Positions 1 through 6,849 are shown, counted from the first letter of the stretch. The stretch is 10,061 bases of DNA from Nitrososphaeraceae archaeon (GCA_025937665.1 JAICQW010000055.1:1-10061); one strand, 5' to 3'. The notes: generated by a model not told the origin, from the letters alone. A program made the numbers and translations.

Positions 1-96
1 AATAATTGATTGTAAAACTATAGCAGCAGTTATGATGATATTGAAACCTAAAAATGGGCTGATTACCCGTAGTCAATGAGCGCTGAATGAAAAGTC

Positions 97-104
97 TATA
101 AAAC
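97..104 (+). promoter_or_regulatory. TATA box of the PCD gene
   Basis: The sequence CTATAAAAC covers 96-104 and is a strong archaeal TATA box. Transcription in archaea begins about 25 bases downstream of the box centre, which puts the start near 124-127. That coincides with an ATG at 124 and lies past the earlier ATGs at 106 and 115. The box therefore decides the start codon of the following gene and implies a leaderless mRNA. Confidence 0.6.
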
Positions 105-123
105 AATGGTGATAATGTCTCTC

Positions 124-420
124 ATGCCTCAAACAAGGTACAAGAAACTGTCTGGGAGTGAATTAGATGAGATCGTCAAGAATATGAGCGGATGGGAATT
201 GAAAGATGGAAAATTAATAAAGTCATTTAAATTTTCAAATTTTGTGGAGGCATTTGGTTTCATGACAAAAATAGCACTAGAGGCAGAAAAAATTAATCAT
301 CACCCAGAATGGTCTAATGTCTACAATACTGTTGCAATTAAACTGAGTACACACGATGCTGATGGAATTACTGATTATGATATCAAGCTAGCAAAAATCA
401 TAGACAACACTAATCATTAA
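124..420 (+). CDS. pterin-4a-carbinolamine dehydratase (DCoH/PCD family)
   Basis: This small cytosolic enzyme dehydrates 4a-hydroxy-tetrahydropterin in pterin recycling. In archaea lacking aromatic amino-acid hydroxylases its true substrate is uncertain. The family signature is complete: a KINHHPEW block followed by VYNTV, then LSTHDADGIT and the DIKLA end. The two adjacent histidines, the following Trp, and the third histidine (of STHD) are the known active-site positions. The protein fills the usual family length of about 95-105 residues. The frame is open from an ATG at 106, with further ATGs at 115 and 124. I chose 124 (98 residues) because a TATA box at 97-104 would start transcription there, so the first ATG would not be in the mRNA. 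No operon partner is visible. Family assignment is firm; physiological role is not. Confidence 0.93.
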   Translation: MPQTRYKKLSGSELDEIVKNMSGWELKDGKLIKSFKFSNFVEAFGFMTKIALEAEKINHHPEWSNVYNTVAIKLSTHDADGITDYDIKLAKIIDNTNH

Positions 421-485
421 AACCAAACGGAATTTATTAAATGAACTATAGGGCTAACATGTGATCAAAATTTATCTTATTCGTG

Positions 486-492
486 TTTTTTT
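486..492 (+). terminator. oligo-T terminator after the PCD gene
   Basis: A run of seven T residues lies about 65 bases after the PCD stop codon, in an AT-rich stretch with no hairpin. Archaeal RNA polymerase commonly terminates at such T-runs. The gene that follows is on the other strand, so a stop is expected here. Confidence 0.35.
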
Positions 493-584
493 AGCTAAAT
501 CGTCGGAATACTACTTGTGGTAACTAAAAAATTCAATGATGATATATGTTCTCTGACATTAGATGAAGATTTGGATTAGTATGT

Positions 585-1079
585 TTACAACGATTCATTG
601 GATCCCTTCTCGCTAATTAGTAACACTTGTTGCATCAACCAATCGCAGAATTTTATCAAATTGTCGTCAATTCTACACCAAAGGTGTATTGATCCCGGTA
701 AAATCTCTATCCTACCTTTAGGAGAAAGGATCTTCAAGCCTTCTTTCCCTTCATACATATAAGCATCTTGCGGTGTGACATTTCCTAGCAATTCCATTGC
801 TTTTTGTTTGATTATATCTCTGGGTACGGGAAATTTTTTTCTGAATTTATCTACCACTAGTCCCAAATTTTCCTTACCGTAGTTCTCAACATCGTAAATT
901 TTTTTTGGGTCTGGAAAATGCAGGTTCAATGTTACGTTATATCTAGAACCAGTGAATTCGGACAGTTGGTTTACATATTGGTATGCGGTATTCGGGCTTT
1001 TCTTTAATGCCTGTTGAATCTCGCTATTGTGATATTTGATATTATATAACAGATCTGAATGTATATTGGAAAAACTCAT
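585..1079 (-). CDS. conserved-looking hypothetical protein, 164 residues
   Basis: I do not recognise a family. The protein begins with a helical, polar stretch (about 1-45) and has a β-like segment rich in alternating residues (about 46-62, containing NVTLNLHFPDP). A central helix-rich part follows (about 70-100), then two short β-like strands (LKILSPKGRIEILPGSIHLW, about 115-134) and a hydrophobic helix near the end (about 140-156). There is no signal peptide, membrane span, cysteine cluster or nucleotide-binding motif, so it is probably cytosolic. The ATG start is supported by a TATA box centred 26-27 bases upstream (leaderless). It is divergently placed from the gene at 1245, sharing about 165 bases of promoter region. 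Open frame, promoter spacing and ordinary composition make it a credible gene; function unknown. Confidence 0.75.
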   Translation of the reverse strand: MSFSNIHSDLLYNIKYHNSEIQQALKKSPNTAYQYVNQLSEFTGSRYNVTLNLHFPDPKKIYDVENYGKENLGLVVDKFRKKFPVPRDIIKQKAMELLGNVTPQDAYMYEGKEGLKILSPKGRIEILPGSIHLWCRIDDNLIKFCDWLMQQVLLISEKGSNESL

Positions 1080-1100
1080 CTATTGGTTAAAAATGTCCAA

Positions 1101-1110
1101 TTAAATATAT
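1101..1110 (-). promoter_or_regulatory. TATA box of the minus-strand gene at 585-1079
   Basis: Read on the minus strand this is ATATATTTAA. Its centre is 26-27 bases before the ATG at 1079, the spacing expected for a leaderless archaeal transcript. No Shine-Dalgarno sequence is present before that ATG. Confidence 0.5.
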
Positions 1111-1211
1111 TATTGTACTGTCTGTATTTCGGTAAAAGGTACTTAATACACAATCCTATGATTACTGATTAATTCAAGTCAAATACACTTGGGTTAAGCT
1201 GACGAATGACA

Positions 1212-1218
1212 CTTAAAT
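1212..1218 (+). promoter_or_regulatory. possible TATA box of the gene at 1245
   Basis: CTTAAAT lies about 30 bases before the ATG at 1245, with a second AT-rich candidate (TATTATTATAG) closer in at 1225-1235. The first has the more usual distance. It is weaker than the other TATA boxes in this window. Confidence 0.3.
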
Positions 1219-1244
1219 CCTATCTATTATTATAGCACAATCAT

Positions 1245-1865
1245 ATGTTCGCAACCGATTCTAGTTCTGAACGAGCTACCAGCATTGAGGATTATCAAAA
1301 CACTTGTACCGAATTTATTATTGACATCAGTAGAGACTATAAAGATTGGGTGGATAGATATCAATTAAGCGAGGAAGAAACTAACAAAAGAAAAGGATCC
1401 ATCGACAATGTCGTCGCAACCACCAATAACTGGATAAGAAATTTTTGTAACACAATAAAGAAGGTTGACGTGGTCATGAATGATGGTATTAATAAAATGG
1501 CAGAATTCACTGCTGGATACCCGTTCCAATTTGAGGTTTCTATTAATTCTGAAAAAAGATACGCAAAACACAATCAAGGTAGAATAGCCCTGAGAGTAAA
1601 CGCTATTCCTCAGGAAGGGAGAACTATTAGGTTGGGCAGGTACAACAAAAATGACTTGTTTCTAATAGCATCGAGTTCCCCTGTATTTGCCAAGGTTAGT
1701 GAGGAAAGCATGAAAGCAGTTGATATATTAGATGACTATGTAACACTCGACGCAACGACATGTGATAAGGGCAGTATTATTTCTATTACGATGATAGTTG
1801 AAGAAGTGAGAGACGGTTATGTTTCAGAAAGTAGAGGGTATTCAACGGTTATACAGATTATTTAA
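1245..1865 (+). CDS. hypothetical protein, 206 residues, helical N-terminus and β-rich C-terminus
   Basis: I do not recognise this protein. The first 90 or so residues are helical and charged, with Trp at 35 and 63 and a heptad-like look, and two cysteines (21 and 68). From about residue 94 the pattern changes to β-strands (FQFEVSIN, GRIALRVNAI, RTIRLGRY, DLFLIASSSPVFAKV, GSIISITMIVEEV, STVIQII), suggesting a compact β-sandwich or barrel. There is no signal peptide or membrane span. Short frames inside it on the opposite strand are shadows. It stands alone between a divergent neighbour and the tRNA. Lineage-restricted proteins of this sort are common in Nitrososphaerales; that is context, not a function. 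Confidence 0.72.
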   Translation: MFATDSSSERATSIEDYQNTCTEFIIDISRDYKDWVDRYQLSEEETNKRKGSIDNVVATTNNWIRNFCNTIKKVDVVMNDGINKMAEFTAGYPFQFEVSINSEKRYAKHNQGRIALRVNAIPQEGRTIRLGRYNKNDLFLIASSSPVFAKVSEESMKAVDILDDYVTLDATTCDKGSIISITMIVEEVRDGYVSESRGYSTVIQII

Positions 1866-1972
1866 GTTACCAATTAAAGAGAAAAATTAGTCTAATATTG
1901 CAATCCGGATTCAATGTTTATAACCAGTTTATAATGTTCTTGCAAAATACTGAAAAAGGTTCAAAGAAACAG

Positions 1973-1980
1973 TTAAAATA
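1973..1980 (+). promoter_or_regulatory. possible TATA box of tRNA-Gly
   Basis: TTAAAATA is centred about 27 bases before position 2003, which would give a tRNA precursor with a leader of under ten bases. A T-run at 1987-1994 lies between box and tRNA and could also terminate the upstream gene. Confidence 0.35.
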
Positions 1981-2010
1981 AGCAATATTTTTTTCATCAC
2001 TAGATGTGAT

Positions 2011-2085
2011 GCGACGGTCGTCCAGTTTGGTCTAGGACATCAGATTGCCAATCTGGTAACCCGGGTTCAAATCCCGGCCGTCGCA
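2011..2085 (+). tRNA. tRNA-Gly, anticodon GCC
   Basis: All four arms fold. The 7-bp acceptor stem is 2011-2017 with 2078-2084. The D-stem is 2020-2023 with 2035-2038. The anticodon stem is 2040-2044 with 2052-2056 and includes one T-G wobble at its base. The T-stem is 2061-2065 with 2073-2077, enclosing TTCAAAT. The seven-base anticodon loop TTGCCAA puts GCC at 2047-2049, reading glycine GGC/GGT codons. The discriminator base is A2085 and CCA is not encoded, as is usual for many archaeal tRNAs. No intron is present. The locus is far more GC-rich than its surroundings, as expected for a structural RNA. It ends 21 bases before the stop codon of a convergent gene. Confidence 0.97.
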
Positions 2086-2106
2086 AATAAATTTCCAGCC
2101 GGCAAG

Positions 2107-2550
2107 TTAACTCTTTGTCTTGTTTACCACTTGCATTATCTGATTGTAAGCACTTTGGGCACTATCTGTTCGTGGAAGTTGAATTACCAGCATGTTACCT
2201 TGAGAGACACTTTGAGAATCGCTGGGAGTTATAGCAATTAATCCCGTATTTGCTAAGGCTTCAAAAAATTCAGGCATTTTATTCGCATAAAAAAGGTAAT
2301 TTTCATCAAACCCATAATCAAGGTAAGTCATCAGTACGTCGACAAATACGTGTCTGGAATCATGAAATAAATCCAAAAGCACATCAACGGCAAGTTTCTT
2401 ACCCGCAACTTTCCTTATTATTTCATCATATCTTCTAGATTCAATTTGAACACATGGTATAGGATTGCCATTGTAGTCTATTAAGGATGCATCATATTTG
2501 TGCAAATTATTTCTAAAATCATCCAAAGTATGGAAATATCTCTTTGGCAT
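2107..2550 (-). CDS. hypothetical protein, 147 residues
   Basis: I do not recognise a family. From the ATG at 2550 the protein starts MPKRYFHTLDDF. It has a short β-like segment with NGNPIPCVQIESRRYDEII, then a helix-rich middle (KLAVDVLLDLFHDSRHVFVDVLMTYLDYGFDENYLFYA). Next comes FFEALANTGLIAITPSDSQSVSQGNMLVIQLP, a helix followed by β-strands, and the chain ends in a polar helix. There is no signal peptide or membrane segment. A TTG seven codons upstream (2571) could also start the frame. I prefer the ATG because a minus-strand TATA-like box at 2582-2589 would start transcription near 2560, after that TTG. The stop codon is 21 bases from the convergent tRNA. Function unknown. Confidence 0.72.
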   Translation of the reverse strand: MPKRYFHTLDDFRNNLHKYDASLIDYNGNPIPCVQIESRRYDEIIRKVAGKKLAVDVLLDLFHDSRHVFVDVLMTYLDYGFDENYLFYANKMPEFFEALANTGLIAITPSDSQSVSQGNMLVIQLPRTDSAQSAYNQIMQVVNKTKS

Positions 2551-2581
2551 TTTATGGAATATGTTAAACAATTGACCTATC

Positions 2582-2589
2582 TATTTATT
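2582..2589 (-). promoter_or_regulatory. possible TATA box of the minus-strand gene at 2107-2550
   Basis: Read on the minus strand this is AATAAATA. It predicts transcription starting near 2560 and a leader of about ten bases before the ATG at 2550. Confidence 0.35.
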
Positions 2590-2802
2590 CATTAATTCAC
2601 AACTCAATAATTTGTAAACGGAGTCATTGATTTTGAATATATTCATGCAAAGTCCATTCTCAATAAATGAACAAATGATATGGTCAGTTACCCTAGTACT
2701 TTCATCATCTAAGTAATCAGTAAAGAGTAATCTTCATCCCATTATAACTACTTGAAAAATAAACTAATAACATTATCTTTGATTTAAAATTCTTGATAAT
2801 GG

Positions 2803-2819
2803 GTAATCAGTTCGATTAC
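2803..2819. promoter_or_regulatory. operator-like inverted repeat GTAATC-N5-GATTAC
   Basis: Perfect 6-bp arms (2803-2808 and 2814-2819) flank a five-base spacer. The element sits directly upstream of the TATA box of the winged-helix gene, where a repressor or activator would act. Two more direct copies of GTAATC lie at 2713-2718 and 2727-2732 in the same intergenic region. A longer-range inverted pair (CCCATTAT at 2738-2745, ATAATGGG at 2796-2803) overlaps the left arm. Autoregulation by the winged-helix protein is a guess. The hexamer alone is not rare in DNA this AT-rich. The remainder of the 305-base gap (2551-2855) shows no coding signal. Confidence 0.35.
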
Positions 2820-2826
2820 ACCGCAA

Positions 2827-2834
2827 TTTAAATA
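2827..2834 (+). promoter_or_regulatory. TATA box of the winged-helix/ATPase operon
   Basis: TTTAAATA is centred 25-26 bases before the ATG at 2856, within the longer AT tract CAATTTAAATAAAA. The spacing predicts a leaderless mRNA starting at the ATG. Confidence 0.6.
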
Positions 2835-2855
2835 AAAAAAATTTGATAATTTTTC

Positions 2856-3452
2856 ATGTCTTCAGAAGAATTAGTTTTAGAGAAGATACTTTCAACAGGT
2901 ACAAACGGAATAAAGAAATCTGATTTAAAGAAGGAATTTACTGCATTTGATTTAGACCAGACTTTAGAAAATTTAGTTAATGATGGAAAGGTCTGTATTG
3001 ATAAAAAAGGTGCAACTTACTATTGCTGGACCTCGGAAGTCTACCTCACACATCTGAACAATGTCGATCCAAAATTTAGGATTCTAATTGAACGCATGAG
3101 GCTTATTGAGAGAAAATTGGACATTCACTCAAATAGCGTCAAAGATGCGCTAAATGGTTTAATTGATCTCTTAAAGACAGAAGGTGCAGATCCTAAAGCA
3201 CTAGTCAATTTAGATAATTTCAAAATTGAGTTTGATACCATTCTGTCAAGGCCTACCAGCTCAATTGGATGGATTGAGCTTGGACAAGTTAGAAATGAGC
3301 TAAGTCAGAAATTCGAACTAAGCAAAAGCGAATTTTACGAACTGGTTGAACAACTCGTCAGCGCCTATCACAATGAATATGAGCTTTCTACCGGTGGAAG
3401 CGAAGGCGTGGTACTGAGAGGTCTACTCCACGGATATGTGAGGGGAATATGA
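2856..3452 (+). CDS. tandem winged-helix protein, first gene of an operon with an AAA+ ATPase
   Basis: Residues 4-60 read as a winged helix-turn-helix: a helix (VLEKILS), a second helix (IKKSDLKKEF), the recognition helix (DLDQTLENLVNDG), then a two-strand wing (KVCIDKKGATYYCW). Residues 70-110 are helical and charged (FRILIERMRLIERKLDIH), likely a coiled-coil dimerisation segment. Residues 136-198 look like a second winged helix (GWIELGQVRNELSQK, LSKSEFYELVEQLVS, then a wing ending VVLRGLLHGYV). It is probably a cytosolic DNA-binding or adaptor protein. Its last codons overlap the next gene by 4 bases, so the two are almost certainly translated together. The ATG start is fixed by the TATA box. 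No specific family is recognised; a DNA-recognition partner for the ATPase is the natural reading. Confidence 0.85.
   Translation: MSSEELVLEKILSTGTNGIKKSDLKKEFTAFDLDQTLENLVNDGKVCIDKKGATYYCWTSEVYLTHLNNVDPKFRILIERMRLIERKLDIHSNSVKDALNGLIDLLKTEGADPKALVNLDNFKIEFDTILSRPTSSIGWIELGQVRNELSQKFELSKSEFYELVEQLVSAYHNEYELSTGGSEGVVLRGLLHGYVRGI
3440..3444 (+). promoter_or_regulatory. Shine-Dalgarno-like site inside the upstream gene
   Basis: GAGGG lies four bases before the ATG at 3449 and ten before a second in-frame ATG at 3455. As an internal gene without its own promoter, the ATPase would need such a site or translational coupling. It supports a start at 3449 or 3455. Confidence 0.4.
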
Positions 3453-5116
3453 TAATGTATCCGTATGGACTAAAATTAAACCCATACCCAAGTAGCCCTA
3501 CACCTTCATATATTGACAGCCAAATTCTTGGTGGAAAGACACACAAAGATGCCAAACAGGCCATAGTAACCTGCATTTCTGATCTATTTTCAAAGCTCGA
3601 AGGTACAAACCCAACCGATAGAGATTTTAGACTGATTACTATGATTCAAGATGTGGGTTCAGGAAAGACCCATCTTGCGTTTCACATTAAGGGACTTCCT
3701 GAGCTAATTGAAAAGGTCGTAACATCCTATGTTGATCTCTCTCAAGTTTCTCCCCGGGATATTCACAATATTTATGATTCAATACTAGGAGGATTTAGTC
3801 CTGCTGACATTGAAAGCTTGAGAAGAAACGTACTTTATTTTTTGTGCAAAAAAGCTGAATATCATGGAAACTCAGTAAGGAAGGCGTTTAACTATGGATT
3901 TTTGGATAATTTGAGCGGCAATAAACATCTTAAACAAAGAGCAGAAGAGATCCTAAAAGGCAAATATAGATTAAATTTTGAACATGTATCAGAAGTACTT
4001 GGTACTGAATTTTCAGAAATACAAATTGAAATCATCAAGTCGTTACTAGAGGATAGATTAAGATCAGATGTTGAGAAAATTAGGTCACTTGAAGGAGTAA
4101 TAAAGAGTCTTAGTGCAATTGCTGATATGAATTTAAAACTTCTAAATAAAATAACAATATTTCAATTTGATGAATTTGATTCAAAGAAAGAATCATTGGA
4201 ATTCATAAAAGCAATAATCAATGCACACATTCCATCTTCAATTCTTATGTTAATTCTCACTCCTTCCTCATATGATGAAATTAAGAAAGAGAATTCTTCC
4301 GTCTTTGATAGATTGGAAAAGGCAAATTATAAGATTGATCTCGCAGGATCGAACAGTCTAAGTGAATTAAAAGACATTATATTTGAATATATAAAACACT
4401 ACGATAATAACGGAAATTTTGGTTCTGAACAAGAAAGTGCTCTTGAATCGAAAATAAGATTAGTCTATGATGAATTTCCTGACTTTAGGAATGTAAGGTC
4501 AATGTTGAATATATTTTACCATACTACAGAACAAGCTTCGAAAAAAGGTTCCTTTTTTCTAGATGAGTCAATAATTGATGAAGCCATAAAATCCATCTAT
4601 CCTGGATCCAAAATAAGAGGAAGTTTGATGAATGTGCCATTATCGGACTTTATTCAGATAAAAAGAGGAGTAGATGACATTGAAACGATTGAGCCTAACA
4701 TACGTGAAGCAATTCGTAATCTTTTGACATTAACAAAATATGAAGGTTATGTTAATGAGCTCAATTTTGACAACCACGTGGGTGAGGGAATAGATGTTAC
4801 ATACAGCGATAGTTATGGATCAAAAATTGCCGTATCGGTTGTAATCAAGAACGAACCAATAAAAACACAGGCTCAAATTTCAAATGCATCAAAGTCACTT
4901 AGTATTGTGGACAAACTCGTGGTGCTCACAGGAAATGCAAGTCGCCCTGTGGGGGGGATATCCAGAAATGGAAATGACGTTACAACAATTGTCAATATGG
5001 ACAATACCAAAATTGTAGATTTAATATACTTTAATAAAAAATATAAAAAACAAGAAATTATAAATGATGATTTAGAAAGAGCTATAACTTTGGCCCGCTC
5101 TATAAAATTATGTTGA
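3449..5116 (+). CDS. AAA+ type ATPase with ExeA/Orc-like core and nuclease-fold-like C-terminal domain
   Basis: Residues 4-45 (YPYGLKLNPYPSSPTP, then LGGKTHKDA) resemble the lead-in of ExeA-type AAA+ ATPases. Walker A is DVGSGKTH (68-75), with Gln67 where the first P-loop glycine usually sits. Walker B is IFQFDEFD (237-244), sensor 1 is around LILTPSS (268-274), and an arginine in VFDRLEKA (288) is a candidate finger. Residues 300-380 form a helical lid like that of Orc/Cdc6. The GSGKTHL pattern is also seen in BrxC/BrxD-like ATPases. Residues 415-535 follow an α-β-β-α-β order with GIDV (447-450) and AVSVVIK (461-467). This resembles the PD-(D/E)XK fold, but Val465 replaces the usual acidic residue. 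It is an ATP-driven DNA-acting partner of the winged-helix protein by inference. An alternative start is ATG 3455. The physiological role is unknown. Confidence 0.85.
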   Translation: MIMYPYGLKLNPYPSSPTPSYIDSQILGGKTHKDAKQAIVTCISDLFSKLEGTNPTDRDFRLITMIQDVGSGKTHLAFHIKGLPELIEKVVTSYVDLSQVSPRDIHNIYDSILGGFSPADIESLRRNVLYFLCKKAEYHGNSVRKAFNYGFLDNLSGNKHLKQRAEEILKGKYRLNFEHVSEVLGTEFSEIQIEIIKSLLEDRLRSDVEKIRSLEGVIKSLSAIADMNLKLLNKITIFQFDEFDSKKESLEFIKAIINAHIPSSILMLILTPSSYDEIKKENSSVFDRLEKANYKIDLAGSNSLSELKDIIFEYIKHYDNNGNFGSEQESALESKIRLVYDEFPDFRNVRSMLNIFYHTTEQASKKGSFFLDESIIDEAIKSIYPGSKIRGSLMNVPLSDFIQIKRGVDDIETIEPNIREAIRNLLTLTKYEGYVNELNFDNHVGEGIDVTYSDSYGSKIAVSVVIKNEPIKTQAQISNASKSLSIVDKLVVLTGNASRPVGGISRNGNDVTTIVNMDNTKIVDLIYFNKKYKKQEIINDDLERAITLARSIKLC

Positions 5117-5165
5117 GTTTTGGACTGTATGGACAATCTTATAGACTATACATAACATTACCTCA

Positions 5166-5400
5166 TCATGGAAGCGTTTCAATAGTACCACATATTGGAA
5201 AATGATCGCTGTATCCAGTATTTGGCTTTCTGTGCTTTGGAATTCGCCCGATAGTCCTGAAGTACTCAATCGTCATAGGAATTCCCTTCTACGCAGGAGT
5301 AAATTTTTCTGAGTTCATTGGAACAAAATATAAATCAAACTCTACGTAGTGTCCAAGTGCAATTGACATTAGGATCGAAAACAATATTATCCATTGTTAG
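5166..5400 (-). pseudogene. decayed C-terminal remnant of an endonuclease/exonuclease/phosphatase (EEP) family gene
   Basis: On the minus strand, two frames joined by a single shift give an EEP-like C-terminus. The first frame reads from an ATG at 5394 and ends VNCTWTLRRV, the usual stretch before the R-[RK]-[IV]-D motif. One extra T near 5336-5340 moves reading into the frame continuing DLYFVPMNSEKFTPA. Then comes a TAG (5289-5291), then GIPMTIEYFRTIGRI, and finally NTGYSDHFPI before stops at 5166. SDHFP is the hallmark catalytic Asp-His near the C-terminus of EEP enzymes. The N-terminal two thirds, including the metal-binding Glu motif, is missing and is not seen in the neighbouring genes. 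Coordinates at the upstream end are approximate. This remnant explains most of the 341-base gap between the ATPase and the sugar dehydrogenase. Confidence 0.6.
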
Positions 5401-5401
5401 A

Positions 5402-5409
5402 ATTTATAG
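5402..5409 (+). promoter_or_regulatory. possible TATA box of the first sugar dehydrogenase
   Basis: ATTTATAG would start transcription near 5431, giving a leader of about 27 bases before the ATG at 5458. No clear Shine-Dalgarno sequence is in that leader, so the call is weak. Confidence 0.3.
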
Positions 5410-5457
5410 TTGGAAATTGGCAAACAGTATCGAAACTCGGTTTCTGAGTAGAAAAAT

Positions 5458-6849
5458 ATGCAAAAGTTAGAACTACTAATTCATTGTTGTAGGCTGCTTC
5501 CTTTACTGACAATTTTCATTTTGTGTTTCTTCTTTTTCATTCTAGATCAAAATGGACAGATATTGGGCCAAAACCAAATCCCAAGTAAATCCATTAATGA
5601 AAGGAGTATTGTAGACTATCCCTCGTTATTTGATAACAATCTGAAGATAGAGACCGTAGCCAGGGGTTTCGCTTTTCCGACTGGGATGGCATTTTTAGGC
5701 AATAATGAATTCTTACTACTCGAAAAAAATACTGGAAACGTGTATAGAATAACTGATGGTAATGTATCAAATGTAGTAGTTCATCTTAATGTCTCAATCG
5801 AAGATGAACGCGGATTATTAGGAATTGCAATATCAAAAAATGATAAATCAAAACAGGACAACCCCTTTGTTTTCCTTTATTTTACATCCTGTTCTCAGGT
5901 AAAGACTGATTCTTGTATTTCTCCTAATTGTGGGAATTATTTATACCGATATAAACTTGATGCTGACAAGTATGTACTTGTGGAGCCTGAGTTAATCCTT
6001 GAACTGCCTTCTCTGCCAGGACCAAGTCACAATGGTGGAGTGATAGATATCGACAATGAAAACAATGTTTATGTAACTATTGGAGACTTGCAACCAGGCG
6101 CATTTAACAAAAATCAAACAGGGTTTGATACTATGGCTCAGAACATTTTGAATGGAACTGTTCCCGATGGTCGTGCGGGAATAATTAGATTAACTCAAGA
6201 TGGTAAACCCGTTGGCGACGGAATTCTCGGAGATGATTTTCCCCTTAACATGTACTACGCATATGGAATTAGGAATAGTTTTGGGATTGATTTTGATTAT
6301 ATATCTGGTAATTTATGGGATACTGAAAACGGCCCTCGATTTGGCGATGAAATTAATTTGGTTGAACCAGGATTAAATAGTGGATGGGAAAAGGTTCAAG
6401 GAATTTGGAAACTTAACCAGACAAAAAACAAAAATGTTACGTATGATCAATCCGATGAAAATATAAAATTGGTTGATTTTGATGGTAAAGGAAAGTATAG
6501 CGCTCCGGAATTTGTGTGGGAAAAATCGATTGGTCCTACTGCTTTAATATTTTTAGAATCCGATAAATTAGGAGCAGAATATAAAAATGATATTTTTGTA
6601 GGTTCCGTAGAAAAAGGGATAATTTATCATTTTGATTTGGCTGATGATAGGAAATCGCTATCATTAACAGGTGATCTTGCTGATTTGGTGTTTAATAAAA
6701 AAGATAATGGCAGCCAAATAATATTCGGACAAAATTTTGGGATTGTAACAGATATGGCAGTTGGGACTGATGGATACTTATATGTCGTATCAGGCGATCG
6801 GGGAACGGATGAAGGTGCGGTATACAGAATAGTTCCCAATACGAAATAG
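5458..6849 (+). CDS. exported PQQ-dependent sugar (aldose) dehydrogenase, copy 1
   Basis: The soluble quinoprotein glucose/aldose dehydrogenase family oxidises sugars outside the cell with PQQ as cofactor. Residues 10-30 form a hydrophobic signal or anchor segment. The β-propeller follows with the family's blocks: DERGLLGIAI (116-125), PGPSHNGG (187-194, His191 being the likely catalytic base), DGRAGIIRL, YGIRNSFG (269-276), LWDTENGP..GDEINLVEPG (286-305), NSGW, and a final DGYLYVV near 438. The 463-residue length fits a complete protein. Several N-x-S/T sequons suit an extracellular glycoprotein. Cysteines at 145, 153 and 158 form an insertion absent from the second copy. The paralogue at 7364-8674 is about half identical by eye and points towards it. 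Archaea of this type generally lack PQQ synthesis, so the cofactor may come from outside; that is inference. Confidence 0.92.
   Translation: MQKLELLIHCCRLLPLLTIFILCFFFFILDQNGQILGQNQIPSKSINERSIVDYPSLFDNNLKIETVARGFAFPTGMAFLGNNEFLLLEKNTGNVYRITDGNVSNVVVHLNVSIEDERGLLGIAISKNDKSKQDNPFVFLYFTSCSQVKTDSCISPNCGNYLYRYKLDADKYVLVEPELILELPSLPGPSHNGGVIDIDNENNVYVTIGDLQPGAFNKNQTGFDTMAQNILNGTVPDGRAGIIRLTQDGKPVGDGILGDDFPLNMYYAYGIRNSFGIDFDYISGNLWDTENGPRFGDEINLVEPGLNSGWEKVQGIWKLNQTKNKNVTYDQSDENIKLVDFDGKGKYSAPEFVWEKSIGPTALIFLESDKLGAEYKNDIFVGSVEKGIIYHFDLADDRKSLSLTGDLADLVFNKKDNGSQIIFGQNFGIVTDMAVGTDGYLYVVSGDRGTDEGAVYRIVPNTK

Noticed and set aside
1361..1577. Two overlapping minus-strand frames of 70 codons inside the gene at 1245-1865
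   Set aside because: Shadows of the plus-strand gene; they lack promoters and any domain character.
2066..2085. tRNA-Gly 3' end as an attachment site of an integrated element
   Set aside because: No second copy of this GC-rich segment appears elsewhere in the window, and no integrase gene is present.
4873..5136. Minus-strand 87-codon hydrophobic frame opposite the ATPase C-terminus
   Set aside because: Hydrophobic only because it is antisense to a charged, AT-rich coding strand; no promoter, and it overlaps the ATPase entirely.
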